Source: a virus. Taken from it: a DNA stretch of 64,000 nucleotides. The stretch lies in IMG/VR virus record IMGVR_UViG_3300047994_000617, positions 1-64,000 of that record, one strand, 5' to 3'. Below, piece by piece: positions 32,356 to 41,351 of the stretch. Positions within the stretch are counted from its first letter, which is position 1, and every line of letters starts with the position of its first letter. The notes under the pieces were generated by a model. It had not been told where the DNA came from, did not search any database, and saw only the letters and a program-made list of their open reading frames with translations. Both the position numbers and the translations under genes were made by a program.

Positions 32356-33251
32356 TGATGTCCGAACGCGACGCAAACCTGTTCCTGTCCGTCATCGACC
32401 GCGCAACGGAGGCGTTGGACCGGGCAGCGGGCGACCTCCTCGCCGGCCGCAGAGGCGACATGGACGGGGCCGCCCAGGCGCTCGACGAGGTTCGTGACGC
32501 CGCCGTGCGCTTCCTCGCGGCAGGCACCGCTTCACCGACCGAGGCGCTGGGCGCCGCCGCGATCCGCGATCACGCACAGGAACATGCCGAGGCCCTGCGC
32601 GGTCGTCCGCGGCCTACCGCCGGCGCCGTGCGCCGCTGGTACTCGTTCTGGCAGGGAACCGCCGTCGGAGCGCGGGACGCGTGGCGCTCCCAGCGGGATC
32701 CCGCCGGACCGGTTACCGACGGCGACCGCTGGCCGCCTTCCCCGCCGAGCGAAGCGGCGAAGGTGAGCGACGCGATGCTGGACGCGACGCTCGCCGCGGC
32801 GCGTGGCGCCCGCGAGCGCATGCTGATCCAACTCGTCGTTGGTGGGTGGCTCCCGGAAGACCTCTGCACGCTCCGTCTCGACCAGGTGCAGCCCTACGTC
32901 GGCACGCTTCTCCGCCTCGTGGACGATGAGCCGTCGCCCAGCGGGATGACGCATTACACGGTGCTCGACGAGACGAAGAGCGAGACGATGCGCGTTTGGC
33001 TGGCTCTGCGGGTGGTCACCGCCGCCGGGACCCCCTTCCTCTTTCCGGGGCTCACGCCCGAACGCGTCGCGGAGACGCTGCGCGACGTGGCGCATCGCGC
33101 CGGCGTTCCGGAGGTGACGCTCGACGCAATCAGGGTGCGCCGCGACGCCGAGATCGAAGCCATGGCAGAGCGCATCTTCTATTCCAGCCCCAGGGTTCAC
33201 GCGCACCTCGCCACGCAGGCGGCCAGGCGCGGAAAGGACCGGCCGTCGTGA
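32355..33251 (+). CDS. Degenerate tyrosine-recombinase-like protein
   Basis: A 298-residue protein starting at the ATG at 32355. The first half is helical, like a core-binding domain. The second half reads RERMLIQLVVGGWLPEDLC, LRLDQVQPYVGTLLRLVD, FLFPGLTPERVAETLRDVA and LDAIRVRRDAEIEA, matching the strand and helix order of a phage-integrase catalytic domain. The position of the first catalytic Arg holds Trp-Leu-Pro, and no Tyr motif follows the LDAIRVRR block. A third probable inactive relative of the 6290 and 8305 genes. Confidence 0.5.
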   Translation: MMSERDANLFLSVIDRATEALDRAAGDLLAGRRGDMDGAAQALDEVRDAAVRFLAAGTASPTEALGAAAIRDHAQEHAEALRGRPRPTAGAVRRWYSFWQGTAVGARDAWRSQRDPAGPVTDGDRWPPSPPSEAAKVSDAMLDATLAAARGARERMLIQLVVGGWLPEDLCTLRLDQVQPYVGTLLRLVDDEPSPSGMTHYTVLDETKSETMRVWLALRVVTAAGTPFLFPGLTPERVAETLRDVAHRAGVPEVTLDAIRVRRDAEIEAMAERIFYSSPRVHAHLATQAARRGKDRPS

Positions 33252-33370
33252 AAGGACTCGGCATCTGCCAGCCCAAGGGTCGCGCCCACGCCGAGACGGC
33301 TCTCACCGAACCGCCGAAGGGAGACTCGGTCTCCGACGGGTTCACCTACTCCGAGAGGAGGGCCGGCTGA
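33248..33370 (+). CDS. 40-residue peptide
   Basis: GTGA overlap at the start and TGATG overlap at the end. The sequence MKGLGICQPKGRAHAETALT and a polar tail give no clue to function. Supported mainly by its tight overlaps. Confidence 0.45.
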   Translation: MKGLGICQPKGRAHAETALTEPPKGDSVSDGFTYSERRAG

Positions 33371-33558
33371 TGAGCGCGGTGTTCCCCTGGAAGCGCGGCC
33401 CCTCCGCGCGCCGCGATGACATCGACCCCGGGCGTGAGATCGGGAGCTTCCAGCACCGGCCCATCGCCCAGCTCCTGACGCTCGGCCTCGTCGAGCGAGC
33501 GGATCCCGACGGGCGACGCTACCGGGCCGTCCAGCAGACCGACAGGAGGGCCGGGTGA
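33370..33558 (+). CDS. Small winged-helix-like protein
   Basis: A 62-residue protein. IAQLLTLGLVERADPDGRRY looks like the recognition helix and wing of a winged-helix domain, preceded by a short basic N-terminus (WKRGPSARRDD). DNA binding is possible. Confidence 0.5.
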   Translation: MSAVFPWKRGPSARRDDIDPGREIGSFQHRPIAQLLTLGLVERADPDGRRYRAVQQTDRRAG

Positions 33559-33863
33559 TGTTCGACCTGCAAATTGAAGAGCGCGTGCTCAGCGAGCTTC
33601 TCGCAGCGCCCGCACCCTCGCTCCCGCACCTCCCGCTTCGCACCCGCCTGCCGCGGTACCGGCTGGCGCCGCCCTCGTTCCGCGTCGCGCTAATGACCCC
33701 GGCGCAGGAAGCAGCCCTCATGGGTCTCGTCTGCGCGTGCTCCAGCGACGCATGCCTTCGAGGCAACCACCAGGACCACGAGCCTATCGACACCGCCCTC
33801 TGCCCGGCTGGACAGGCCGCAGAAGGCGCATGGCGCGACAGCGCCGGGAGCACCAACCGATGA
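33555..33863 (+). CDS. Hypothetical protein
   Basis: A 102-residue protein with GTG start. Pro/Leu-rich N-terminal half and a C-terminal part with CACSSDAC and further Cys/His, perhaps a small metal site. Function unknown. Confidence 0.55.
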   Translation: MMFDLQIEERVLSELLAAPAPSLPHLPLRTRLPRYRLAPPSFRVALMTPAQEAALMGLVCACSSDACLRGNHQDHEPIDTALCPAGQAAEGAWRDSAGSTNR

Positions 33864-34135
33864 TCCCTTCCCCCGTCGTCGACACGATTCTTCCCCCCTC
33901 CCTCGCCTACGAGATCGGCCGCGACGCCGAGAAGCGCGCCGCTGACGTGCGCGAGGGGCGCGCCACCCAGGAGGGCCGCTTCGTCGAGCTCCCTGGACGT
34001 TGGACCCAGACCATCCTCCGGCCCGAGGACTTTCTCGGCTGGGAGGAGCCGGCGCTCTCGCTCACGGAGAAGCACCCCAAGCGCCACGGGGGCGTCCCAA
34101 GCCCGGTGGCCGATCTCGTGCGGAGGCCCCGATGA
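33860..34135 (+). CDS. Hypothetical small protein
   Basis: A 91-residue protein starting at the ATG at 33860. Charged helix (YEIGRDAEKRAADVREGRAT) followed by Trp-rich turns (PGRWTQTILRPEDFLGWEEP). No family recognised. Confidence 0.55.
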   Translation: MIPSPVVDTILPPSLAYEIGRDAEKRAADVREGRATQEGRFVELPGRWTQTILRPEDFLGWEEPALSLTEKHPKRHGGVPSPVADLVRRPR

Positions 34136-34407
34136 ACGATCCCAAGAAGACCCCCGAGCGCGTGGTCCATGAGCACCCCAACGGCGCACCCCACCTCACC
34201 GTCGACCCCGCCGGCGCCGTCCGCCACTACTGCCACGGCACCGGCGCCCAGGGCGAGGACTTTGGCACCCTCGGCCCGGGTGACGCCCTGGTACTGGTCC
34301 GGCCCGCACGGGCCTCCACGGGCCCCGCCATGGTCGCTTCCAGCGCCTACCGGGCCGGCTGGGAGGGGATCGACTGGACCCGGAAGGAAGGGGGCAAGCC
34401 CTCGTGA
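34132..34407 (+). CDS. Hypothetical small protein
   Basis: A 91-residue protein, ATG at 34132. Contains HEHPNGAPHLTVDPAGAVRH and a beta-rich middle (GDALVLVRPAR). No function assigned. Confidence 0.55.
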   Translation: MNDPKKTPERVVHEHPNGAPHLTVDPAGAVRHYCHGTGAQGEDFGTLGPGDALVLVRPARASTGPAMVASSAYRAGWEGIDWTRKEGGKPS

Positions 34408-34958
34408 GAACCCTCTCCGATCTGCTCGGCATCGACGGCGCCGATGCGCGCCTCGTCAACGCCTTGCCCTACCTCGGCGCCTACTTCGTCGGCCGCAAGG
34501 TCGGCCGCAAGGCGCGCGCCTCCCTGAACCGCCTCCCGCGCCGGACGATCGCCTCCGAGGCCGGGCCCTACCTCACCCGCTACACCCTCGCCGATCTCCC
34601 CGGAGGCCGGCACGCCTACCTGCACTTCTTCCACAGGGGCGACCACGATCGCCAGCTTCACTCGCACCCGTGGAACGGCCTGTCCCTGATCTTGACCGGC
34701 GGCTACCGGGAGGAGCGCCGAGCCGGATCTCCGGGCAGCTACCGGATCGAGGAGCGGATCTACCGGCCCGGGTCCGTGAACCTCCTTCAGCCCGACACCT
34801 TCCACCGCGTCGAGCTGCTCGACGAAGCCGCGGGGTGCTGGACGCTCTTCCTCGCAGGGAAGCGCTCGGACGAGTGGGGGTTCTGGGACAGGGACAACGA
34901 GAGCTTCACACACTGGGAAGTGTTCCAGGGCCCCCGCGTGGCGGGGAGGGCTTCCTGA
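34404..34958 (+). CDS. Cupin-fold protein
   Basis: A 184-residue protein with LHFFHRGDHDRQLHSHPW, GLSLILTGGYREER, and RPGSVNLLQPDTFHRVEL, the first and second cupin motifs with their metal-binding His residues (HSHP and FHRVEL). Cupins of this size bind a metal and act as small dioxygenases, isomerases or binding proteins. The N-terminal 60 residues are basic. The substrate is unknown; its position before the adenine methyltransferase gives no clear link. Confidence 0.75.
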   Translation: MRTLSDLLGIDGADARLVNALPYLGAYFVGRKVGRKARASLNRLPRRTIASEAGPYLTRYTLADLPGGRHAYLHFFHRGDHDRQLHSHPWNGLSLILTGGYREERRAGSPGSYRIEERIYRPGSVNLLQPDTFHRVELLDEAAGCWTLFLAGKRSDEWGFWDRDNESFTHWEVFQGPRVAGRAS

Positions 34959-36157
34959 TGTCCAGGCTCGCCGCCCCGTTCCCTTACTTCGGCAGCAAGC
35001 GCGCGGCCGCGCCTCTGATCTGGGCGGCGCTCGGCGCCGAGGTACCCAACTTCGTCGACGCCTGCTGCGGATCCGCCTCCGTGCTCTGGGCTCGTCCGAC
35101 GGTCGGTAAGGTCGAGACGCTCAACGATGCCTGGGGGGCCATCCCGAACTTCCTCCGGGCGCTTCAGCGCGACCCGGAGGGCACGGCCGAGCACGCTTCC
35201 TACCCCGTGTCCGAGCTCGACATGCAGGCGTGGCACGCCTGGCTGGTCGAGAAGATGGACGCGGCCTTCGTCGAGAAGCTCCGCCGCGATCCGAGGTTCT
35301 ACGATGTCGAGGTCGCCGGGCGCTGGGTCTGGGGCCAGTCGATGTGGATCGGCTCAGGCTGGTGCGTCGCCGGTCATGGCGGAGGCAGCAACCGCCAGCG
35401 CCCTGCGCTCTCAGGGGGCACCACGAAGGCGAAGAAGCGGCCGATGCTCGGCGGACACGCCGGCGGCGGGCGCGAGGGCTACCCCAAGGAGGGGGTCGGC
35501 ATCTTCCGCAACCTGTCCCGCCAGCTTCCGCACCTCTCGGGGACGACCACGAAGAACGGCGAGCACGCTGGGCACGTGCGTGAAGGCGTCGGCCTCCACC
35601 GTGCCGGACTGCACCACAAGCGCCCCGAAATCGGAGGGACCGGCGCCGCCGGTGAGGGACGCGCGAGCCGCCGCGGGATCTTCGCCCAGGGCCGCGCCGA
35701 CCTCTTCGCCTACTTCCACGCGCTCGCCGGTCGGCTCGCTCGGGTCCGGATCATCTGCGGCGACTGGAAGCGCGTCGTCACGCCGGCGGTCACCACCTCC
35801 AACGGACTGACGGGCGTCTTGCTCGACTTCCCGTACGGCAAGGCGGCGAAGCGCACCAAGGGCCTCTACGCCAAGGACGACGGCGACGTTGCGACCGCCG
35901 GGCGCGCGTGGTGCGCGAAGAACGGCGCGAACCCGCTGCTCCGGATCGTCCTCTGCGGCTACGAGGGCGAGCACGAGGCCCTCCTGGCTCACGGCTGGCG
36001 CTGCATCCCCTGGAAGGCTGGCGGGGGCTACGGGAACCAGGATGGCGAGAACGCCAACGCGGGCCGCGAGCGCCTCTGGCTCTCGCCTTACTGCAACCAG
36101 CGCGAGAACCAGCTCGATCTGTTCACCGCCGAGATGGCCCCGGAGGCTGCCGAATGA
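34958..36157 (+). CDS. D12-class N6-adenine DNA methyltransferase
   Basis: A 399-residue protein starting at the ATG at 34958. FPYFGSKRAAAPLIW and NFVDACCGSASVLWARP match motifs X and I of Dam/D12 methyltransferases, and ETLNDAWGAIPNFLRALQ follows as expected. The catalytic DPPY is LDFPYG (about 289-294), an unusual variant. Between them is an insertion rich in Gly/His (about residues 145-235, e.g. GTTKAKKRPMLGGHAGGG). The end NQRENQLDLFTAEM contains a consensus sliding-clamp motif QLDLF. It should methylate adenine in DNA, unless the variant motif inactivates it. Confidence 0.88.
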   Translation: MSRLAAPFPYFGSKRAAAPLIWAALGAEVPNFVDACCGSASVLWARPTVGKVETLNDAWGAIPNFLRALQRDPEGTAEHASYPVSELDMQAWHAWLVEKMDAAFVEKLRRDPRFYDVEVAGRWVWGQSMWIGSGWCVAGHGGGSNRQRPALSGGTTKAKKRPMLGGHAGGGREGYPKEGVGIFRNLSRQLPHLSGTTTKNGEHAGHVREGVGLHRAGLHHKRPEIGGTGAAGEGRASRRGIFAQGRADLFAYFHALAGRLARVRIICGDWKRVVTPAVTTSNGLTGVLLDFPYGKAAKRTKGLYAKDDGDVATAGRAWCAKNGANPLLRIVLCGYEGEHEALLAHGWRCIPWKAGGGYGNQDGENANAGRERLWLSPYCNQRENQLDLFTAEMAPEAAE

Positions 36158-36627
36158 TCACCCCCACCAACTTCGACGCCACCCGCGCCCAGGTGCTCAA
36201 GCACCCCATCGCCCGATCGGCGTTCGATCGCGCGCTTTTCGAGCGCTACCGCGATCCTCCCCCCGTCCCTGACACGGTGCTCGCCGTCGCCTTCCGCCGC
36301 CCCTGGGGTGCGATGGTGGTCGATGGGGTGAAGCCGACCGACACCCGCGAGCGCCCCTTCGATCGGCCGGGCGGCCCGCAGTGGATCGCCGTCTACAACT
36401 GCCTGCGCGTCGACGAGCTCCAGGCGAACGCCCGCATCCTCCCCGGCGCGTTGCCCTACCACTACGGCGGGAGCCCGGACGAGGATCGCTTCGTCGAGGA
36501 GCGCCAGGGCCCGCCCCAGACGGTGATTTGCAACGCGTACGTCGTCGACCTCGAAGCCTTGGCGGGCTGGGCCGGGAAGCCGCGTCCCTCGAACTGGACC
36601 GCCCGTGAAGGGAGCGTCGGCGCGTGA
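36154..36627 (+). CDS. ASCH/PUA-like protein (paralogue of the 41917 gene)
   Basis: A 157-residue protein. VLAVAFRRPWGAMVVDGVKP, then TRERPFDRPGGPQWIAVY, matches the start of ASCH domains (S-RQPW-...-GxKxxExR). The neighbour at 41917 repeats the same pattern. ASCH/PUA folds usually bind RNA or modified nucleic acids. It overlaps the methyltransferase and the helicase genes by four bases. The ASCH label is from motif recall. Confidence 0.65.
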   Translation: MITPTNFDATRAQVLKHPIARSAFDRALFERYRDPPPVPDTVLAVAFRRPWGAMVVDGVKPTDTRERPFDRPGGPQWIAVYNCLRVDELQANARILPGALPYHYGGSPDEDRFVEERQGPPQTVICNAYVVDLEALAGWAGKPRPSNWTAREGSVGA

Positions 36628-38036
36628 TCGACCTTCGCCCTTACCAGGAGCGCACCGTCGAGCGGATCCTCGGGTATGCGACGGAGCGGCCCCGTGGGCG
36701 GCTCCTCGTGGTCCTGCCTCCGCGCACCGGCAAGACGCCGACGTTCTGCGTGGCGGCGCGCTTGCTCCTCGGCGCGACACCCCCGCCGGGAGGAGCGCGG
36801 GCGCGGGGTCTGTGCGTCGTGCCCAGGGTGGAGATCCTCGACGCGACGCTTGAGCACGCGCTCGACGTCGGCATCCCCGAGAGCGACATCGGTGTGGTCT
36901 ACCAGGATCGCCCGCTCGACCTCTCGCGGCCCTTCCAGATCGCCACCGAGGGCACGCTCGACCGAAGGAACAAGCCCGAGGCCGATTTCGTCGTCTGGGA
37001 CGAGGGGCATCACAACGCCTGCCCGCGGCGGCGGAGGATCCACGGGCTCTACCCGAACGCCCTCCACCTCGGCTTCACCGGCACCCCGGAGCGGCTCACC
37101 GGCGCCGGCCTCGATGAAGACTACGACGACATGATCGTGCCGGCGCGTTCGTACGAGCTGATCCACGACGGGTTCTTGTCAGTGCCGACCATTTTCGACC
37201 CGGGCGAGAAGGTGTTGCCGAAGACGAAGGGGCTCCGGGTCCGGGGCGGTGACTTCGCGGTCGATCAGCTCGAGAAGCTCGTCGGGCACGGCGCCTTCGT
37301 GGACCGCCTGGTGGACGACTGGCTCCGCCTCGCAGAGGGCCGTCGGACGGTCGTCTTCGCCGTCTCGGTGGCGCACTCTAAGATGATCGTAGAGCGCTTC
37401 CGCGCGCGGGGTGTGCCTGCCCATCACCTCGACGGCGACACCTCCAAGGCCGACGTCTCCCGCGATCCCAACGTCCTGACCCGGCGACAGATCCTCGAGC
37501 AGCTCCGGACGGGAGACCTACGGGTGGTGTCTTCGGTCGACGTCCTCGGCGAAGGCGTCAACTTGCCCGAGGTCAAATGCGTGGTGCTCGGTCGGCCCAC
37601 GCTCTCCCTGGCGCTGCACATCCAGCAGTCTGCTCGCTGCATGACGCCGTTTCGCGGCGAGCGGCCCCGGATCCTGGACATGGTGGGCAACACGCGCTGG
37701 CGGCACGGTCTCCCTTGGGAAGACCGGCCCTGGTCGCTCGCCCGGCGACGAAAGAGTCGGGGGCGCGCAGCGGGGAACGGGGGCGCGAAGGTGCGGGGGT
37801 GCGAATGCGGCGCGCTCTCGCCCATCGGGTCGCTCGCCTGCGCGGCGTGCGGCCACGTCGTCCCCGTCGCGGATCCGCCCCCCGTCGACGCCAAGCCCCT
37901 CGTCGAGGTCCGGTTCACGCCCGATGAGCTGGACGCGCGACGGGAGAACCTCCGGACGTTCGCGCGATCGAACGACTTCGGCGAGGCGTGGGTGGAACGG
38001 GTGATGGCGGAGATCGTCGGCGCGGAGGCGGCATGA
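36624..38036 (+). CDS. SF2 DNA/RNA helicase with C-terminal zinc finger
   Basis: A 470-residue helicase. MIDLRPYQERTVERIL is the typical Q-like start; motif I is LPPRTGKTPT; motif II is VWDEGHH; motif III is FTGTPERLT. SVDVLGEGVNLP and QQSARCMTPFRGERP are motifs V and VI. A C-terminal CECGALSPIGSLACAACG is a four-Cys zinc finger. It resembles the UvsW/type-III-restriction helicase group. Likely role: fork repair, recombination or transcription clearance. Confidence 0.92.
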   Translation: MIDLRPYQERTVERILGYATERPRGRLLVVLPPRTGKTPTFCVAARLLLGATPPPGGARARGLCVVPRVEILDATLEHALDVGIPESDIGVVYQDRPLDLSRPFQIATEGTLDRRNKPEADFVVWDEGHHNACPRRRRIHGLYPNALHLGFTGTPERLTGAGLDEDYDDMIVPARSYELIHDGFLSVPTIFDPGEKVLPKTKGLRVRGGDFAVDQLEKLVGHGAFVDRLVDDWLRLAEGRRTVVFAVSVAHSKMIVERFRARGVPAHHLDGDTSKADVSRDPNVLTRRQILEQLRTGDLRVVSSVDVLGEGVNLPEVKCVVLGRPTLSLALHIQQSARCMTPFRGERPRILDMVGNTRWRHGLPWEDRPWSLARRRKSRGRAAGNGGAKVRGCECGALSPIGSLACAACGHVVPVADPPPVDAKPLVEVRFTPDELDARRENLRTFARSNDFGEAWVERVMAEIVGAEAA

Positions 38037-38494
38037 CCCGGGCGGCGTGCGGCGAGAACAAGCGCACGAAGATGCGCGACTTCCTGCGCGGCTTCGACGG
38101 CTTGCAGGCCGCCCAGGAGCCCGAGGCGCGGCGCCAGCGTACCTCTTACCAACCTCGCCGGCGCCGGCGCTCCTTCTCCAACGCCGAGAAGCGCTACGAG
38201 CTCGGCGGCAAGCTCCTGTCGCTGCGCGATCTCGACAAGATCAGCGTCGTCAACATCGGCACGTTGCGCGCGCGGCTCGACGCGGGGATGCCGGTCGCGG
38301 AAGCGTGTTTCAAGCCTGCTGCCCCCCGCGCCCCGGTTGACCGCTCCGTGCGCTACGATGTCGGCGGTGGCACCTTCATGACGGTGCCGGAGATGGCGCT
38401 CGCCGCGGGTGTCAGCCGCTGCACCATCTATGTCCGGCTCCGCTATGGCTACACGCCGGGCGAGGCGATCAGGATGGGAAGGGCCGCCCGATGA
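38033..38494 (+). CDS. Double helix-turn-helix protein
   Basis: A 153-residue protein with a very basic middle (QRTSYQPRRRRRSFS). Two similar modules follow: YELGGKLLSLRDLDKI...TLRARLDAGMPVAEAC and YDVGGGTFMTVPEMALAAGV...IYVRLRYGYTPGEAI. Each reads like a phage helix-turn-helix used with HNH or regulator proteins. It probably binds DNA. ATG at 38033 overlaps the helicase stop. Confidence 0.65.
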   Translation: MTRAACGENKRTKMRDFLRGFDGLQAAQEPEARRQRTSYQPRRRRRSFSNAEKRYELGGKLLSLRDLDKISVVNIGTLRARLDAGMPVAEACFKPAAPRAPVDRSVRYDVGGGTFMTVPEMALAAGVSRCTIYVRLRYGYTPGEAIRMGRAAR

Positions 38495-39027
38495 TGGCGA
38501 ACCTCGCCACCATGGCCACCCGCTGGCTCGCGCTCGTGCGCGGAGCGCCGGCTCCGGCCGCGGCCCAGGCGCCCGCACCCGACGTGGACCATTCCAGCGC
38601 CGACGCTCTTGCACCCAGCGCGCCGCGCGCGGTGCCGCCCGCGCCCACGAGGGCACCGCCGACGCCGATGGTGAACGCCGCGCCGCGGGGACCCTCGACG
38701 GCACCAACAACCCCTGGGCCTGTCCGCGCCGAAGCGCGACCCGCCCCGGCGCCCGCCGGGCGAGCCCTGCCCGTGTTGGCGGTGAGCGCGATCACCACCG
38801 CGCGCGATCTCTTCTTCTGCGACCCCTTTAAGACGAAGCTCTCGGCGGGCGCCTGCATGCACCGCCAGCGGGCCGCCGATCCCGATACCCGCAGGGCGAT
38901 GACCGCTGGCGACCGCCTCGCCTCGGGCTCCGCCGAAGCGCTCGCCAAGTGCCGATCCTGCGCACTCGGCAAGGCCGTCGCGGCGCGGCTCCCCACCCCT
39001 GTACCCACCGAAAGGAAGGTCGGATGA
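38491..39027 (+). CDS. Hypothetical protein with Pro/Ala linker and Cys-rich end
   Basis: A 178-residue protein: an N-terminal helix, about 75 residues of Pro/Ala/Thr linker, then LFFCDPFKTKLSAGACMHRQ and CRSCALG, a small possible zinc-binding domain. Function unknown. Confidence 0.55.
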   Translation: MMANLATMATRWLALVRGAPAPAAAQAPAPDVDHSSADALAPSAPRAVPPAPTRAPPTPMVNAAPRGPSTAPTTPGPVRAEARPAPAPAGRALPVLAVSAITTARDLFFCDPFKTKLSAGACMHRQRAADPDTRRAMTAGDRLASGSAEALAKCRSCALGKAVAARLPTPVPTERKVG

Positions 39028-41351
39028 ACACCCACCCCCTCCCCGAGCCGGGCGCGCCGGATGCCCTCTACCTGCTCGATCTGTCGAGCTGGGCCCGAGC
39101 CTTCTACGAGATGGCGCGCCACCTGACGCGCACCAACCCGAAGGCCCCCGATCCGGACGCTCCCGATCACGTCGGCGTCGCGCACAGCGTCGCCCGCCGG
39201 CTCATCGACGACGTGATCGTCGCCCGCAAGCCCGCCTTCCTGGGGATCGCGCTCGACGTGATCGGCGAGCGCCCCGCCCGGGCCGACATCTGGGACGGCT
39301 ACAAGATCGGCCGCAACCCGCCCGGCCCCGGCTACGCCCGCCAGGTAGGGATCTTGCTCGAAGTGTTCCTGGCGCACCGGATCCCGTGCTTCCAGTCGTC
39401 GGGCCTCGAGGCGGACGACTTCGTGGCCACGCTCACCCGGCGCGCGCGTCGCGCCGGGCTTCGGGTCGTCAACCTCACCGCCGATCAGGACCTCTGGCAG
39501 CTCTTCGAGACCGCTGATCCTGCGGGCGTGCTCTCGTGGGACGTCGGGAAGGGCCAGGTCTGGAGCGCCGAGGACTGCCTGAAGAAGTACGGCGTCCCGC
39601 CCGAGCAGCTCGCCGACGCGATGGCCCTTGCCGGCGACGGCGACGAGGCTCCCGGCATCAAGGGGATCGGGGTCGACAAGGCCGCGAAGCTCCTCCGGCG
39701 GCACGGCAACCTGGAGACCGTCCTCCTGCGCTGGCAGTGGGAGCGCGGCAAGCTCTCGACGAACCTCCGCGACGGCGCCGAGGACGCCCGGATGTCGAAG
39801 CGCCTGGTCGCTCTGGACGATCGGGCGCCGATCGTCTGCCCGCTCCAGGCCCTCGCGCTCGGCTGGAGCGAGGAGGATGCCCGCGCGATCGCCCGGTTGG
39901 GGGTGAAGTACGGCCTCGGCGTGCTCGGGTACGTGAAGCCGGGCGCTTACCCCAAGGCGATCGTCGATCCGGCACTGGAAGCCCGCTGGGCCGGTGCCGC
40001 CACGACCAGCGCGAGCAACGCTGCGACCGCCGAGGTCGAGCTTCCCCCGCTTCCCGAGAGGGATCCTGTCGAGCAGCAAGAGCCCCTCGCACACGAGGCC
40101 CTGGCCGGCGATGGCCCCACGTCGGCCATGTCGATGGGGGAGCCCGTTGTCGAGGACGACGAGGACAAGGTCGATCCTCTCACCGAGGACCTCGATGAGA
40201 ACGATCCGGGGGTGGGCGACTGCAGCCACCGGCGCCGGGCACGCGAGCGCTTCTCCGCCGTCCTCCGCGCGGCCGAGAGCGACAACCCCGAGGCCAACAA
40301 GGCTCTCGAACGGCTGCGCAACCATCGGATCGCCCTGTTCGATGCCCACGTCGCCAAGGTCCGCGTTCGGTGCCCCACCGAGGAGAAGCTCAAGGCAGCG
40401 TGCCGAGCCCGATTCGCAGAGCTGCGCCCGGACCTCCCTCCGGTTTTCCTCCTCGCCGAGGTCCGCTTCAGCCTGGAGCGGCTCGCCGTAGACGCTCCTC
40501 TGGACGGGAGCGGCGCTCTCTCCGCCGGGAGCGCGGACGAGGCCCTGGACCCGGCAGCCCCCGCTAGCGCTCCCGAGGAAGCGAGCGGCACTCCCTCCGC
40601 CGGGAGCGCGGACGCGCCTCCGGCGCCCGGCCGGTGCGCCGACCCGACGTGCTTCATCCACGATGGGGAGCGGTGCGCCCGTGGCCAGATGCGCCCCGTC
40701 GACTGTCCCATGGCCGCTGCCCTCTTCGCTGCCGGCTGGCGGTCCATGCTCACCTGGCCGACCGCGGAAGAGGAAGACGCCACGCCGGTCAACCGGTGGT
40801 CGCTCGTCGAGGGCCGCTGGGCCGAGCTCGTCCGCGAAGGTGCCGCGCCCGAGGCCGCGCTGCTCTACGTTCTACGGTCGGAGTACGACGAGGAGGCCGC
40901 CACGACCGAGGGCCGCATGCACAAGCCCCGGTCCCTCGTCCGGGTGTTCTGGCGGGGGACGACGGAGGACGTCGAGATCCCCAACCGCCTCGTCGCCCGC
41001 TACCTCCAATTCGGCGAGCCCGTGCCGGATCCCGCGCTTCCGATCCTGCCGGTGAAGCGCCCCCGCGTCGTGGGCACCCCCGCGCCGGCACACTACGCGG
41101 ACGCCGACCGTCGCGGCGCCGGAGCCCGCGCGCGGGCCATCCTCGCGGGGCACAGCGTCGCCTGTGCCGAGTTCGGCAACGACCCCGCTTGCAGAGCGGC
41201 AGACCCGGCGCCGAGTCCCACGGCGGTGACGCCCTCGCCAGCGTCCACCGCGACCGCCGAGGCACTCCACGGCAGGACGCGGCACGGGAACACCGGCGCG
41301 AAGGCGCCGCCGCCCGATGACCAACTCGCCATGTTCGGAAGGCCCCGTTGA
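39024..41351 (+). CDS. 5'-3' exonuclease / flap endonuclease with long C-terminal extension
   Basis: A 775-residue protein from the ATG at 39024. Residues 1-310 follow the Pol I 5'-nuclease family: LYLLDLSSWARAFYEMA, a Lys/Arg tract (DGYKIGRNPPG), GLEADDFVATLTRRA and TADQDLWQLFE metal-binding Asp residues. The helix-hairpin region is GIKGIGVDKAAKLLRRHG. The remaining 460 residues are unusual: acidic linkers, a CADPTCFIHDGERC zinc-like motif, and a second small domain. The last residues DDQLAMFGRPR fit a sliding-clamp motif. Likely removes primers or flaps during element replication; no polymerase domain is attached. Confidence 0.88.
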   Translation: MNTHPLPEPGAPDALYLLDLSSWARAFYEMARHLTRTNPKAPDPDAPDHVGVAHSVARRLIDDVIVARKPAFLGIALDVIGERPARADIWDGYKIGRNPPGPGYARQVGILLEVFLAHRIPCFQSSGLEADDFVATLTRRARRAGLRVVNLTADQDLWQLFETADPAGVLSWDVGKGQVWSAEDCLKKYGVPPEQLADAMALAGDGDEAPGIKGIGVDKAAKLLRRHGNLETVLLRWQWERGKLSTNLRDGAEDARMSKRLVALDDRAPIVCPLQALALGWSEEDARAIARLGVKYGLGVLGYVKPGAYPKAIVDPALEARWAGAATTSASNAATAEVELPPLPERDPVEQQEPLAHEALAGDGPTSAMSMGEPVVEDDEDKVDPLTEDLDENDPGVGDCSHRRRARERFSAVLRAAESDNPEANKALERLRNHRIALFDAHVAKVRVRCPTEEKLKAACRARFAELRPDLPPVFLLAEVRFSLERLAVDAPLDGSGALSAGSADEALDPAAPASAPEEASGTPSAGSADAPPAPGRCADPTCFIHDGERCARGQMRPVDCPMAAALFAAGWRSMLTWPTAEEEDATPVNRWSLVEGRWAELVREGAAPEAALLYVLRSEYDEEAATTEGRMHKPRSLVRVFWRGTTEDVEIPNRLVARYLQFGEPVPDPALPILPVKRPRVVGTPAPAHYADADRRGAGARARAILAGHSVACAEFGNDPACRAADPAPSPTAVTPSPASTATAEALHGRTRHGNTGAKAPPPDDQLAMFGRPR

